NCBI GenBank assembly: GCA_002104945.1
Contig: MCFH01000026.1
Location: 496,001 to 560,000, forward strand
Direction of reading: 5' to 3'
Length of the DNA: 64,000 nucleotides
Source of the DNA: Piromyces finnis
Lineage: Eukaryota > Neocallimastigomycota > Neocallimastigomycetes > Neocallimastigales > Neocallimastigaceae
Shown: in pieces, positions 32,302 to 43,655 of the stretch
Numbering within the stretch: the stretch's first letter is position 1
How the letters are laid out: the number at the start of each line of letters is the position of its first letter
The notes under the pieces: model-generated
The model's input: the letters and a program-made list of their open reading frames with translations, nothing else
The model's database searches: none
Told to the model about the DNA's origin: nothing
Position numbers and translations under genes: made by a program

Positions 32302-34461
32302 TTAAAGGAAACGACGACGCATGAATTCTTCACGTCTTCCTGGACTCCAAGCACTTACAGAGGTAAAGTAACCAACAATACGAGTGATATGATCAATTAT
32401 TGGTTCTGAACATATTGGACAAGTAGTAGCATTACCACTTATAGTAATATGTTTTTGAGTACAAGAATTGTAAGAATAATTAATAGCAAAATGTTCACAA
32501 TGATTTTTTATAGCGTATTTAACAACAGCTTGCATTTGTGATGCAGATTGCATACGATCAGCTAAATTGATATGAGTAATACAACCACCACTCATATATT
32601 TAGCCAAGTCACCATCAATCTTTATTCTTTCTTCTAAAGAAATATCAGTCCAAAGTGGAACAAATTGGTTAGCATAAATTTCATATTGCATATCATTAAC
32701 TAACATATCCTTCTTAGCATGTTTAATGGCCAAGGATTCACCTGGAACTTGTTCAACATTGAATAAAATCTTGTTTTTAATATCACACTTATCGTTAGCA
32801 TAATCAGTAATGTGCTTTAAGATACGACGAGAGAGTTCAATACCATCTTCCTTTAACATATCATAACCCATTTCATTTAAACCTTCGTAGAGACCGTTAA
32901 TACCAAAGGTTAAGAAGAATCTTTCCAAGAACATGTAACCTAATTCGTCCTTAAAGAATGGACAAGCACCTCTTTCCATTTGTTTAACAATGAAAGCACG
33001 GTGAGCTAATAACATATAGTAAGCCTTTTCAAGTTGAGCATCTAAATGTTCAAAGAAAACATCAATAGCTTTTTCCTTATCTTGTTCCTTAGAAGCGTAG
33101 TAACCCATTCTAGCTAAATTAAGAGTAACGATTCTTAAACTACCAATGTTAACACCACCTTCACCAAAGACACTCATGTGAACATTTAAGTTGTTGATAA
33201 CACGGCAGCAGGAAGCAAGTTTGTTAGAGTCACTAACAAAGAAGTTGAAAAGACCATTCATATTAATTTCACAAAAGTATTCAAAGGTTTCTTGATCCAT
33301 AACTTCCTTATCATCGTTAACCTTTAAGTTTAAGGTGACAACTGGGAATGGATATGGAAGGAAAGATTCAGTAGATTGACCACGAGCAAACCAATTACAG
33401 AAAATCTTTTGTAATTCCATAACTAAATCGAGATTTGGTTGAGAACCATCTGGATAATAAACAGTTCCAAACAAGTGTTCAAGACTTGGTTTATCAAAAA
33501 TGGAAATGTTAGTGAAAGCACTTTGACAAGAGAAACGATGAGCACAATTTAAAATGTGAACAAGACTTTGATAATCGTTTTCGATTTCTTCAACCTTTTC
33601 TTTATTGTTAACAACAGTTTCAATACCTTCTAATTGAAGGTAGTAAGCGTAGTAAACAAAAAGATCAGCAACAGCAATAGCACCAGCTAATTCTTGAGAC
33701 ATACTAGTAACAGTTTCAGCAACTTGACCAATGAAACTTCTAGTGTGTTTTGGAGGAAGAGAACGAAGTTGACGGTTAAAAGTGATACCTTGAGTTACAA
33801 CAGGTTCAACAGACATAGCATAACAGTATGGAACAAAAAGGTAGCAAGAATCATGTAAATAAATATCACCGTTAATCCAAGCACGGAACATATCAACAGT
33901 CTTTTCACCACCATAAATACTTTTAACATGACTAAAGAATTGGGAAACATTAGCCAACTTTTGATATGGAGCAACAATTTCACGAATTTCCTTTGAATGG
34001 AATTTGTAAGTACCGATAGCGCCGTTAGCATTAGCATCGATACTGTGATCAGAACCATAATTCATTACATCAGTAAAGTTTGTGTTGATATCTAAAATTT
34101 CTAAACCTAAACCTTCCAATTTAAGTAATTTTCTCCAAATTTCATCTGGAGTTTTACCAGTTGGATCATGTTGTAAGAGTTCGTAGAAATCAGCATCAAT
34201 AGAAAGAGAAACACTAGTAGTAGTATAATCTGGGTTAATTATATCTGGAACTTCAGTAGCATCAGAAAGGTTAGTGTGGTCAGAACCAATAGTTCCTTGA
34301 GAAACTTCAGTATTTTCAGAAACTTCAGTGTTTTCGGATTCTGAAAAGGCGTCTTCATTTAAAGTACATTTTTTATCTAATTGTTCTTCAATTTCTCTTA
34401 TTTTCTTATCTTGAACAAACTTGTTAATTGGATCATTAATAATATCGTATTGAGTAGTCAT
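32302..34461 (-). CDS. nrdD: Anaerobic (class III) ribonucleoside-triphosphate reductase
   Basis: Makes dNTPs from NTPs with a glycyl radical, which an S-adenosylmethionine activase installs and oxygen destroys. It is an uninterrupted 719-codon frame, while the neighbouring genes are cut by several introns, and its base composition is richer in G+C than its flanks. The C-terminus shows the radical loop RIVGYFTS with Gly697 and a metal site C667-x3-H671...C681-x2-C684. The body has the class III hallmarks YLHDSCYLFVPYCYAMS, QSAFTNISIF, CRVINNLN and GSLRIVTLNLARMG. The first 90 residues are Ser/Glu/Thr-rich with a short SENTEV repeat, and I see no ATP-cone there. The length fits the family. Bacterial origin by transfer is the likely history and fits an anaerobic fungus. 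The activase NrdG is not in the window. Start chosen at ATG 34461, directly after the AT-rich leader. Confidence 0.94.
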   Translation of the reverse strand: MTTQYDIINDPINKFVQDKKIREIEEQLDKKCTLNEDAFSESENTEVSENTEVSQGTIGSDHTNLSDATEVPDIINPDYTTTSVSLSIDADFYELLQHDPTGKTPDEIWRKLLKLEGLGLEILDINTNFTDVMNYGSDHSIDANANGAIGTYKFHSKEIREIVAPYQKLANVSQFFSHVKSIYGGEKTVDMFRAWINGDIYLHDSCYLFVPYCYAMSVEPVVTQGITFNRQLRSLPPKHTRSFIGQVAETVTSMSQELAGAIAVADLFVYYAYYLQLEGIETVVNNKEKVEEIENDYQSLVHILNCAHRFSCQSAFTNISIFDKPSLEHLFGTVYYPDGSQPNLDLVMELQKIFCNWFARGQSTESFLPYPFPVVTLNLKVNDDKEVMDQETFEYFCEINMNGLFNFFVSDSNKLASCCRVINNLNVHMSVFGEGGVNIGSLRIVTLNLARMGYYASKEQDKEKAIDVFFEHLDAQLEKAYYMLLAHRAFIVKQMERGACPFFKDELGYMFLERFFLTFGINGLYEGLNEMGYDMLKEDGIELSRRILKHITDYANDKCDIKNKILFNVEQVPGESLAIKHAKKDMLVNDMQYEIYANQFVPLWTDISLEERIKIDGDLAKYMSGGCITHINLADRMQSASQMQAVVKYAIKNHCEHFAINYSYNSCTQKHITISGNATTCPICSEPIIDHITRIVGYFTSVSAWSPGRREEFMRRRFL

Positions 34462-35349
34462 TTTTAAATAATTTTTATTTTGTTTTGTTTAATGTTTAAC
34501 TTTTTTTCTAAATTGAAATGAATAAAAAATAGTAAATTTCGTAAAAGATTTCTTTTTTATTTTATTGGTATAAGCTGTTTTTGTTTTTTAAAAAAAGATG
34601 GTTAAAATCTAAAAAATAAAAAAAAAAGAATTGAGAAATAAAAAAGAAATAAATTTTTTAATAATTTTTTAAATCAACTTTTGCTAAAACTTTTGTAATA
34701 AAAAAAAGTGAAAAAATGGGAATTTTCGTTTTTTTTATACTTTTTCATTTTTTATTTACAATTTTTTATTTACAAGTTTGAGGAATGAATAATCCTATTT
34801 TCATTATACTCTAATATATAGGAACAATTAAAATTTTAAATTGAATGTCATATATTATTTTTTTATATTAAAATTTAAAAAAAATTTTTTTGTTGTCTGT
34901 TCAAAAAAAAAACCATTTTATAATAAAAAAAATGAATTTGAAATCAGGCTCAAATTCTGGTAAATTTCATGAATTTTAAAAAATCTTCAGGCAAAGATAA
35001 AATTTCGATACTTTGCCACCACATTTTTTGATAATAAAATCGATTAATCATTTTTAATACAATAGCTAATGAAAGGGGATTGTATATATTACTGTACATT
35101 GTAATATATTTTAAATTTTAATTTGATAATTTTTTATAGGTACATAAATTTATGTAAATTAAAAAATTTTGATTATACTCATAATATATTGTATAATATA
35201 TTATTCAATTTAAATTTTAATTAATATAAATTTAAAAAAATAATTAAATTTATTTTTGTTTTTTTGTTGTCCTTCGCTAAACCATTAAAAATGTTTATAT
35301 ATGGTTCAATTTAATTTTTGAATTGAATCCTATATTAGAGTCAATTGTA
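34462..35349. other. 5' flank of nrdD
   Basis: AT-rich upstream sequence between the nrdD start and the target-site duplication of SINE copy 2. It presumably holds the promoter. No clear motif or RNA gene. Confidence 0.45.
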
Positions 35350-35361
35350 CTTTTAAAATAA

Positions 35362-35362
<1 letters not shown>

Positions 35363-35392
<30 letters not shown>

Positions 35393-35921
35393 TTCCGAGT
35401 GCATTTCTCCCATCGATCAGAGTTAGCTCCAATGGTGGTTCTTAGAGAAACGTTGGCTCATTCCTATTGCTAGGTGGTTGTGACCTCCTGGTCTGTCATA
35501 CTGTTTCTTCAGCTTCGACGCTCACTTAATCCATGTACATTAGATGCATGTCGTTGTACGATATTTCACAACTACAATGCTAAGCCTCTTATAGTCAATT
35601 TGATCACGTGTCAACCGCCCCTAATGTTTACACTTAAATTGATTAAGGAATATTATGTGTTTTTGGCATAGCCTAAGTCACCACTTATTAAGTTCTAATT
35701 TGGAATGTACCATGTACACTAGACCCTCTCAGGCCGGCTAGACGAGTGTTATTATCATAGTAGTAAATTAGAAAGTTCATTTATACTTACCTGAATATCA
35801 TAACCCAACCATGGCAAACCCAGTGGGAAAATCCACAGGCACTGACATCTGCGGGGTCGAACCAGAAGCCTTATGTATGCTAAGGAAACGCCTTAACAAC
35901 CAGGATAAAAACTGGAACGAC
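35363..35921 (-). mobile_element. SINE, full-length copy 2
   Basis: Same element as 536-1109 on the minus strand, with a 27-nt poly(A) (T 35363-35389), a 532-bp body and a perfect 13-bp target-site duplication CTTTTAAAATAAA (35350-35362 and 35922-35934). The B box GGTTCGACCCC and LINE-like tail are present. It differs from copy 1 only by the loss of one C in each of three short C runs. The element inserted about 0.9 kb upstream of the nrdD start codon. Confidence 0.9.
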
Positions 35922-35934
35922 CTTTTAAAATAAA

Positions 35935-38900
35935 ATATTCTATTTGTTCTGGTGGAATAAATATGCTCCTGGCAAAAAATAACCAGAAATAAATGGATGC
36001 CTATTTTTCAGAGAATAGAAATAGATAAACTAATAAAACCTGTCAAAAAGGTTTTGTAAAAAAAATGTGTATTCCACTTTTTTTTTTTTTTTTTCCTCTA
36101 TAACTATAATTAATATTTAAAATAAAAAGAAATCCATTAAATTATCAATGTATTCCTTTGTTCTTTTTAAAAAAAAATCAATTCAATTTAATTGTAATTT
36201 AAATCAATGACAATTACTTTATTATAAACCATTTTAAAGTGTACTTTTTATTAATTACGATTTAAACTAATTTTTAAAAAGTATAAAAAAAAAAGAAACT
36301 TTAAAAGTAAAACTTAGATATTTAAAATTTTATTTTTTTAAATTACATTTGTTGGTAAGAATTAAACAAAAAAAAGGTTGTATTTTTTTAATAATTTTAA
36401 AATAAAACAGCATAACAATTTATAGAAATAAGTAATGACCATTTTTTTTTTTTTATTTATTAAATGTAAAATAAATCGTTCATGTTGAACTAACAAATTC
36501 ATTCAATTGCAAAAAAACATAAAACTACTGAATTAATAAAGATACAACATTTAATGCAAAGTTTTTTTTTTTTAAAAAAAAACTATCCGCCGATTAAAAA
36601 TATTAATGGACAATGAAAAAAAAAAAGTTTTTTAATAAAAACATTTATTCTTATTAAAGTATAATTTCTAGTTTTTCCTTAAATTTAAAATTTCCATAAT
36701 GACAAATCATTCCTTCCTTCATGAAAATGGCAAATAAATAAAATAGAGTTTGTTTATTTTATAATTCAATACTATAATAAAATTGATTTAATGGCTTCAT
36801 TAGCTATTAATATTATTTTATTTATTGTTACAACAACAACAATTATTCTATTTTTTAAAAAAAAATATATATATATTAAAATTTAATTGCAATGGCGTAT
36901 ATAAAAGATACCTTTGTCATATACAAAAGTTAATCTTGTGGATAAATAGTATAATTTGTATTTTTAAACATATCTCAAGAATTACGTTGAAATGAGGTAT
37001 AACAAAGATCTTTTTAAAACAAACTATTATAAAAGTCACACCTTTTATTAAAGTATCCACAAATACAATCCTTTTTTTTTTTTAAACAGATAATAGAAAA
37101 AAAAAAGTAAATAACAAAGTACATCAATTAATAAATAATAGTTGTATTATTGTATTATTGTATACTATTTGCGGCGGTAATTTTTCCTTGATAATCAACT
37201 CATAATTAATAATAGCTTTTTGGTAATATTTCTATGGATTGTACCTATTGACTAGATACAAATATAATTTCTATTAATATAATAATAATAATATAATAAT
37301 ATTATTATTATTTATTATTATTTATTATTATTTATTATTATTTATTATTATTTATTATTATTTATTATTATTTATTATTATTTATTATTTATTATTATTT
37401 ATTATTTATTATTATTACTCTTATATATATAATTCTATATTTTTTTAATAAAAAATTTTTAAATAAAAAAAAATCTTGTCCGTTTTATTTTTTGTTCAAC
37501 TTAACCACTTTATATTTATATGTGATATTATATATTAAGAATATAATTTAATATATTGTTTATTGTATATAAAATAAATTACTAATTTAAATTTATTAAA
37601 TTTTTTTAAAAAAAAAATTGTTGTCCATCTTTCTCTATTTTTTTTTATTTTCAAAAAAATAAAAATGAATAGGGACGATTTTTACATAGAAATAAAAGTG
37701 GGAATATGAAAGTTATAGTATGACATTTTAAAGAGTTTTTTTTTTAAAAAAAAAAATATATATATGTGTGGAATCAAACAAATAAAGTAGTGTTATAAAG
37801 CTTTTTGTTTTACTTTGTTAAACTTTTATTATTTACCATCACAGCATTACGATTTAAATCAAATCAATATTTTTCATCTTTTCATCTATACCATTGTAAT
37901 ATTTTAAACCTCTTTTTTCTTTATATTATTAAAAAAAAAATAAAAATATTATTTCATAAAATGAATAATATTAAAATACATTAAAGATGATGTGTATAGC
38001 TGTTTAAACGTAAAATAATAAAGGGATAGGTCATTTGGGTTATAATAAAATAAAATTAAAAGACATTTAATTTAGTCAGTTATTATTACTAAAAGGTTTA
38101 TTAATTCTTACTATTTAGCAAATATATTTTTTAATTATTTAAAATAGTTTTTAATGATATTATTGTGTCCTTTCCATAATACGTACCATTTAATTGTTAT
38201 CATTAAATAAAATATTTTAAGAACTATGAATATTTATATGTATTTATCTATAGTGTAGCGGAAAAATAAGTAACCGTTGTTGTTTTTATCTTACTAAATA
38301 AAAACGTATTTCTTGGTAAAAAAAAATGTAATATATTAATAAATGATATTTAAATATATATATAAATTAAAAAAAAAAAATCTATATTCTACTACACATA
38401 AAATGTGACAATGTTTTTGAATTACTTTGAAAAATAATCCCACATTTTTATAAAAAAAAAAAAAAAAAAAACTGAAAAATAATAGGTTCATTATATATAA
38501 AGAATTTCTTGTGTTATTTAAAAAGTAATTCATTAATTCAAATTTTGAATATTGATATCAACCTATCCATTTATTATTATTTTAAAATACCATCAAATAA
38601 TCAATATAAGTTGACGTTGTAAAAGTAGATAGTGCATCAAAATATGCAAAGTAATAATATATAAAATATATATACCTATACTAAGAATAATTGCAAGAAA
38701 AAAAAAAAAAAGCATTTAAATTATACAACACTTTATTTAGTTGCAAATATTTAACCAAAAAAAAAAAAAGTATATAGTGTTAAATTTTAAATAGGTCTAT
38801 AATTCATGGTTTTAATCCCACCATCAACAAAGAAAATAACAATTATTTAATATTTAATTAGTACTACTGATTAATAAATGATAAAGAATATGGTTAGTCA

Positions 38901-40357
38901 ATCCCTTTATTGAAAATGTTTGAAAAAAAAGCTTCTCCTTTAAACAATTATAACATTCTTTTTTTTTTTTTTTACTTCATCTTTAAAATATTCCTATATT
39001 GTTAGGTATTAATAAATTAAATTAAAAAATGATAATATATTATCAATATATTAAATTATATTGAAAATGTAATTTTTTAAAGTTTTAATTTTTCTTGTCC
39101 CTCAAAAAAAATTGATTAATCGATTATTTAAAAAAAAAAAAAAGATTCAAGAAGGAAAAAAGTAAATGTTCAATTATAAACGAGATAGTATAAATATATT
39201 TATATTATATAAACAATATATGTTTAATAGCATTTGGTGAAAACAGAGGAATAAATGGTCTATTCACTATTAAAAAATGAGTGACAACTTTTTTTTTTTT
39301 TTATTATTGAAAAACTTTAAATGCAATTCATAGGAATATAATGGGCGACGATATTAAAATATTCATAATAGTAATTAAAAATATAGGTATATTGAATATA
39401 AAAATACTTTTAATTATTAAAAAAAAAATATATATATATATATATATATGTTTTAAAAAAAAAAAGATAAAGAAATTCTTTACTCTAGAAAATAAAACAA
39501 TATTTTATTTAAAAAAACAAGGTCATGTTTAAACTAAACCAGTCAAAGGATACATTTCTCTTTTTTTTTAAAAAAAAAAAATAAAAAAGAAATAAAAAAT
39601 TAGAATCAAAAGGAAACATTAAAATATCATAATACAAAAATTCTAAAATAAATTTGCATTAAATAACAAGGAATGGATTAAAATGTCTTTTTGTATTACT
39701 TTTTTTTTTTTTTTTTTTACTATTATTTTTGTAATAATTTTAAATACAAAAATGATATGACCTTTTTTTTTTTGTACACTTTTTTGGTTTTAAAAAAAAA
39801 TAAACGTATTTATTAAATGGTCTTTTTTGGTTTTTAATTAATTTAAAAATGCTAATGCCAATTTAAAAAATAAAGTGGTTTGTCCTAGCTTAGTGTTTCT
39901 CTTGCCATACCAAAATAGGTTATTCCTTTTACTTTAAAGTAGAAAGAGAAGGAGGATTTTTAAACTACATAAAAAAATAAAACATTTATTTGTATTTACA
40001 ATATGTAGAACGTTTGTAGATTATTGGTCAAATAATGATACAATAAAATAACCAATAAATTTTAAGTCATGGATGATACATAAATATATTGAAAATAGCT
40101 AAATTGAATGGAATGGCCAATTTTTTTTTTCATCCAAAGTATATTATTAATAGTAATGAGTCATTGTTTTTTTTTTTTTACAATATTTAATTATACCTTA
40201 AAAAAAAAAATAATTAAATTACATCCAAAAATATGATTTTAAATAATAAAAAAAATAATTTTCACAATAATATTATTATAATAAAATAATAATTATTTAT
40301 TAGATTTAATTATTATTTTTACTTTTAAAATATTTTTAAATTAATTATATTATAAAA
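35935..40357. other. Intergenic, AT-rich
   Basis: About 4.4 kb without a convincing gene. It has homopolymers, a 10-bp period minisatellite at 37300-37420 and short AT palindromes. Open stretches (for example 38336-38533 on the minus strand and 39341-39532 on the plus strand) are only Phe/Ile/Lys runs. Confidence 0.5.
37300..37420. repeat. Minisatellite (TTATTATTTA)n
   Basis: About ten head-to-tail units of a 10-bp repeat, followed by irregular TTA/TTTA units. A simple slippage repeat. Confidence 0.9.
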
Positions 40358-40574
40358 AGTTGTCAGAAAGCAACCAAGTCCTTGCCGTATCAATGGAAAA
40401 GTTTGATAGGCACGATCTTCAAAGTGAAAACATTCATTTAAAAAACAAATGTAGTCACCACTTCCCGCTATGAACCGGTGCTATGTATCATCTTCCAACT
40501 TAGTAAATGTGTCTTGTTTGGAAAACAAAGACGGGAAACGTACTATATACATGATCCTGTAAAGTACGGTCGAT
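40358..40574 (-). ncRNA. U3 small nucleolar RNA
   Basis: Read on the minus strand, the 217-nt block begins ATCGACCGTACTTTACAGG, close to the start of yeast U3, and contains box A GGATCATGTATATAG. The first hairpin closes GTACT...AGTAC. A second stem GTCTT-GTTT/AAAC-AAGAC follows, and then box C' in AAGTTGGAAGATGATAC. The 3' end GCTTTCTGACAACT carries box D (TCTGA) in the same context as yeast U3 and is followed by T5. U3 guides the first cleavages and folding of the 18S rRNA precursor in the nucleolus. The block stands out by its normal base complexity within AT-rich DNA. Box B/C in the 3' domain is less clear. No intron. It is divergent from the MFS transporter at 40937. Confidence 0.88.
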
Positions 40575-40936
40575 AAAGATTAATAAGGTCACCAAAGTTT
40601 TCATGTTATATAGTTAATTAATTTTAATATTTTTCTATATTTTTAGTGAATTATTTTTAAAGTTATTTGATTGGCTGCTTTAGAATTCTTAACTTTTAAA
40701 TTTCATAATAATAAAATATAAAACATTATTGATATACGTATTAAACTACGTATAAGAAAAATGTATCATGTAATATTGAATAATAAATAATATTATAAAA
40801 ATTTATAATATATATATATATTTTTTTTTTTTGATTAAAATTAAAATCAGTAATAAAATTAATAAAAAAAAAAGAAAAAAAAAAAAAATTGTAAAAAAAT
40901 ATTAATTACTTTAAAAGTGTTTCAATTCATTAAATA
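40575..40936. promoter_or_regulatory. Shared upstream region of U3 and the MFS gene
   Basis: A 362-bp AT-rich region between divergent transcription units. It must hold the U3 promoter (reading left) and the transporter promoter (reading right). I could not assign specific elements. Confidence 0.5.
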
Positions 40937-42683
40937 ATGAATAAAGCTACATTCTCAATATTTTCAGCTTTATTAGCTGACTATATTATGGTTACTATTA
41001 TTGTACCAATTATTAACGATTTATTTAAAATTGACTATGGGAAAATTGATGAATTTAAAGTTGGTTTTGTATATTCAATGAAAGGTATTTCTTTTTCCAT
41101 TATTAATATTATTATTTAAAAATAAATTTTAAAGAGTATAATAATTCAATAAGAAATATAATTAAATTCATTACAATGGATGCAAATATTATATAAACTA
41201 AGAAATGCAAATATAAAAAATGAAATGAAAATGAAATGTGGATTTTGAATTAATAATGAATTTCGAATTTCAAATTTAATACTATAAATATAATGTATTA
41301 TTATTTAATAGCAAAATATAAATGTTATGATAACATTAATAATATGAGTTTGAAGAACAATAATATCTAATTTTATATTTAAATTTCAAAAATGAAAATT
41401 AATTTATATATATATACATTCTTTTTAATTTTATATTATTCTCCAAATTTTACATGTAAATTTAAATTGACATTAAAGGTTTATCTCAATTATGTACTGG
41501 TTTACTAATTGGTAGAATTTCAGATAAATTGCAATTAAAAACTATGACACAATTAGGTATAAAATGAAATTTAAAAATTGTTTAATTAATAGCAAAATTA
41601 TATGTATATTATATAAATTATATTTATATTTAAGTATAAATTAAATTTTATGTATATATATGGATAAAAAAAAAAAGGTTTACTATCTGACTTATTAGCC
41701 TCCTTAATATATATTTTCGGAAGAAAATTTCCATGTTATTTATTAGCAAGAATGTTTCATGGTATTGGTAGTTCACTAATTGCTTCTTCAAGCTTCTCAC
41801 TTCTTGCAAATCAATATAAAACAGATAAAGAAAGAGGAGAAATAATGTCAAAGGTATATTGAATATTTTTAAAGATAATAATAATAATAATATATGTATG
41901 TATATTTATAATGGAATATTCTTTTATGTATCTTAAATTTTAATTTTTATAAAATATTTTACATGCTTAATACTTTATTAAAAATAAAAAATAAAATGCT
42001 ATAAAAAGGCTGGAAGTGGCATAGCTTGTGGTGTATTATGTGGTCCTGTTGTTGGTGGTTTATTGTACTCTGTAAGTTAAATACACATATAAAAATTTAA
42101 GATTCATAATAATATAAAATAATATTAATCAAATAATAAAAAAAATAAAATAAAAAATATATATATTAAGCTTGGTGAAAAAATGGGTTTAGGAAATTTT
42201 GCTCGTCTTATTCCTTTTGCATGTTGTAGTTTAGCTGATTTATTATCTATTTGCGCAGTTCATTTCTTTATTAATTCACCTTACCGTTTAAAAAAGAAGC
42301 ATAATCATCGTTCCTTGGAAGAAGAAAAATCAACTAATAAAAATAATAAAAGTTCATTGTCACCTATTACTAAAAATTTATCCAATTTTGAAATTTTAAA
42401 ATATATACCAATTTTCGCTTTAGTATATTTAAGTTTCGCTGGTAATCTTCAAACAGCCTATATTGAACCTATTCTTCCTAATTATTGGATGAAATTAACT
42501 GATAATAATTGGAACACTTTTAAATCTGGTATTCTTTTTGCATTTTCACCACTTTCCTATACTATCCTCATGCCTATATTAGGAAAATATGGATATAAAA
42601 TTGGTCGTCATAATGTTATTTTGATTGGAATGCTTGTTATTAGTTCAATTAGTTTGGTAATTAAATATAATTTTAGGAAATCA

Positions 42684-42714
<31 letters not shown>

Positions 42715-43655
42715 AAAAAAATACAGTATAATCTTTTCCTATAAAAAATATAAAAAAAAACATCATACTATCTAGATGTAAAATAATAATTAATGAATTC
42801 TAATTACTCAATAATTTTATATATATATATATATATTAAAATGATTATTTATATATTTATATATATAATCAATAGATTATATTACCATCGAAAAAAACTA
42901 TATATTTATCCGCAATATTTTTATTTTTAATGGGATGTGGTAGTGGTGCCATTGATGCTTCTCTTCAACCAATGTTGGCACAAGCCTACGATAATTTATT
43001 AGAAAGAAAACAAATAGAAAAAGAAAAAAATAAAATAAAAAATTCTGATAATACCATAGATTCATTATCATTAAATGAAAACGAAAGTAGTATTAAATTA
43101 AATATTGATTCAATAAAAAATGATTCGATAACAAATGATTCCTCAAGTATTCATAGAGATATAGGTGATCATAATACCCCAGAAAATAATATGAAAATAA
43201 ATAATGAAAATAATAATGAAAATGAAAACGATAATGAAAATGATAATGAAGAAGAAAGTGAAGAAGCTCATAATAAATATACTAGAGTATTTTCACTGGG
43301 AAATATGGCTATGAATATTGGATTTATTACAGGTAAATTTAATGTATTAAAATAATATATATATATATATATATTAAAAAGATGTTGTTTTATTAGTAAT
43401 ATTTATGTTTTGTTTTGTTTTTAACAATTTTACCAATATTTTGATATATATAAAATAGGACCTATGCTCAGTTCATTTATTGTATCTTTAATTAAAGGTG
43501 AAGAACCAAATAAAAATCGTTTTAATTCATCCTTCTTTAAATGTTGTCTTATATTTACTATCTTTGGATGTTTATCAGCATTAGTAGCTATTATACCTGG
43601 TATGAAAAAATACCAAAGCAAAAAAAATACTAATGAATCAGAAAAGAGTATATAA
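40937..43655 (+). CDS. Major facilitator superfamily transporter, SLC18/DHA1-like
   Basis: Seven exons: 40937-41084, 41479-41556, 41678-41853, 42009-42071, 42171-42656, 42876-43332 and 43459-43655. All have GT...AG ends and phases that give one frame of 534 aa. The N-terminal half has ALLADYIMVTIIVPI (TM1), loop motif GRISDKL after TM2, a GLLSDLLASLIYIFGR helix, ARMFHGIGSS (TM4), a cytosolic RGEIMSKAGSGIACG segment and GPVVGGLLY (TM5). This is the order and wording of proton-coupled drug and vesicular amine carriers (SLC18). A basic loop joins the halves near 42290. The C-terminal half has an unusual cytosolic insertion of about 100 residues rich in Asn, Glu and Asp (42990-43290) between two helices. 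The substrate is unknown; export of small organic cations is the family's usual role. It is divergent from U3. Confidence 0.88.

Noticed and set aside
32302-34461. Bacterial contamination as the explanation for nrdD
   Set aside because: The gene lies within continuous AT-rich fungal-type sequence between a LINE cluster and a SINE whose family also occurs at the other end of the window.
39341-39532. A small Ile/Lys-rich plus-strand frame
   Set aside because: It passes through (AT)n and A runs and has no conserved motif or plausible splice context.
40358-40574. A protein-coding exon or a different RNA (U6, RNase P) in this complex block
   Set aside because: No frame is open. The U6 hallmark sequences are absent, while U3 boxes A, C' and D and both ends match.
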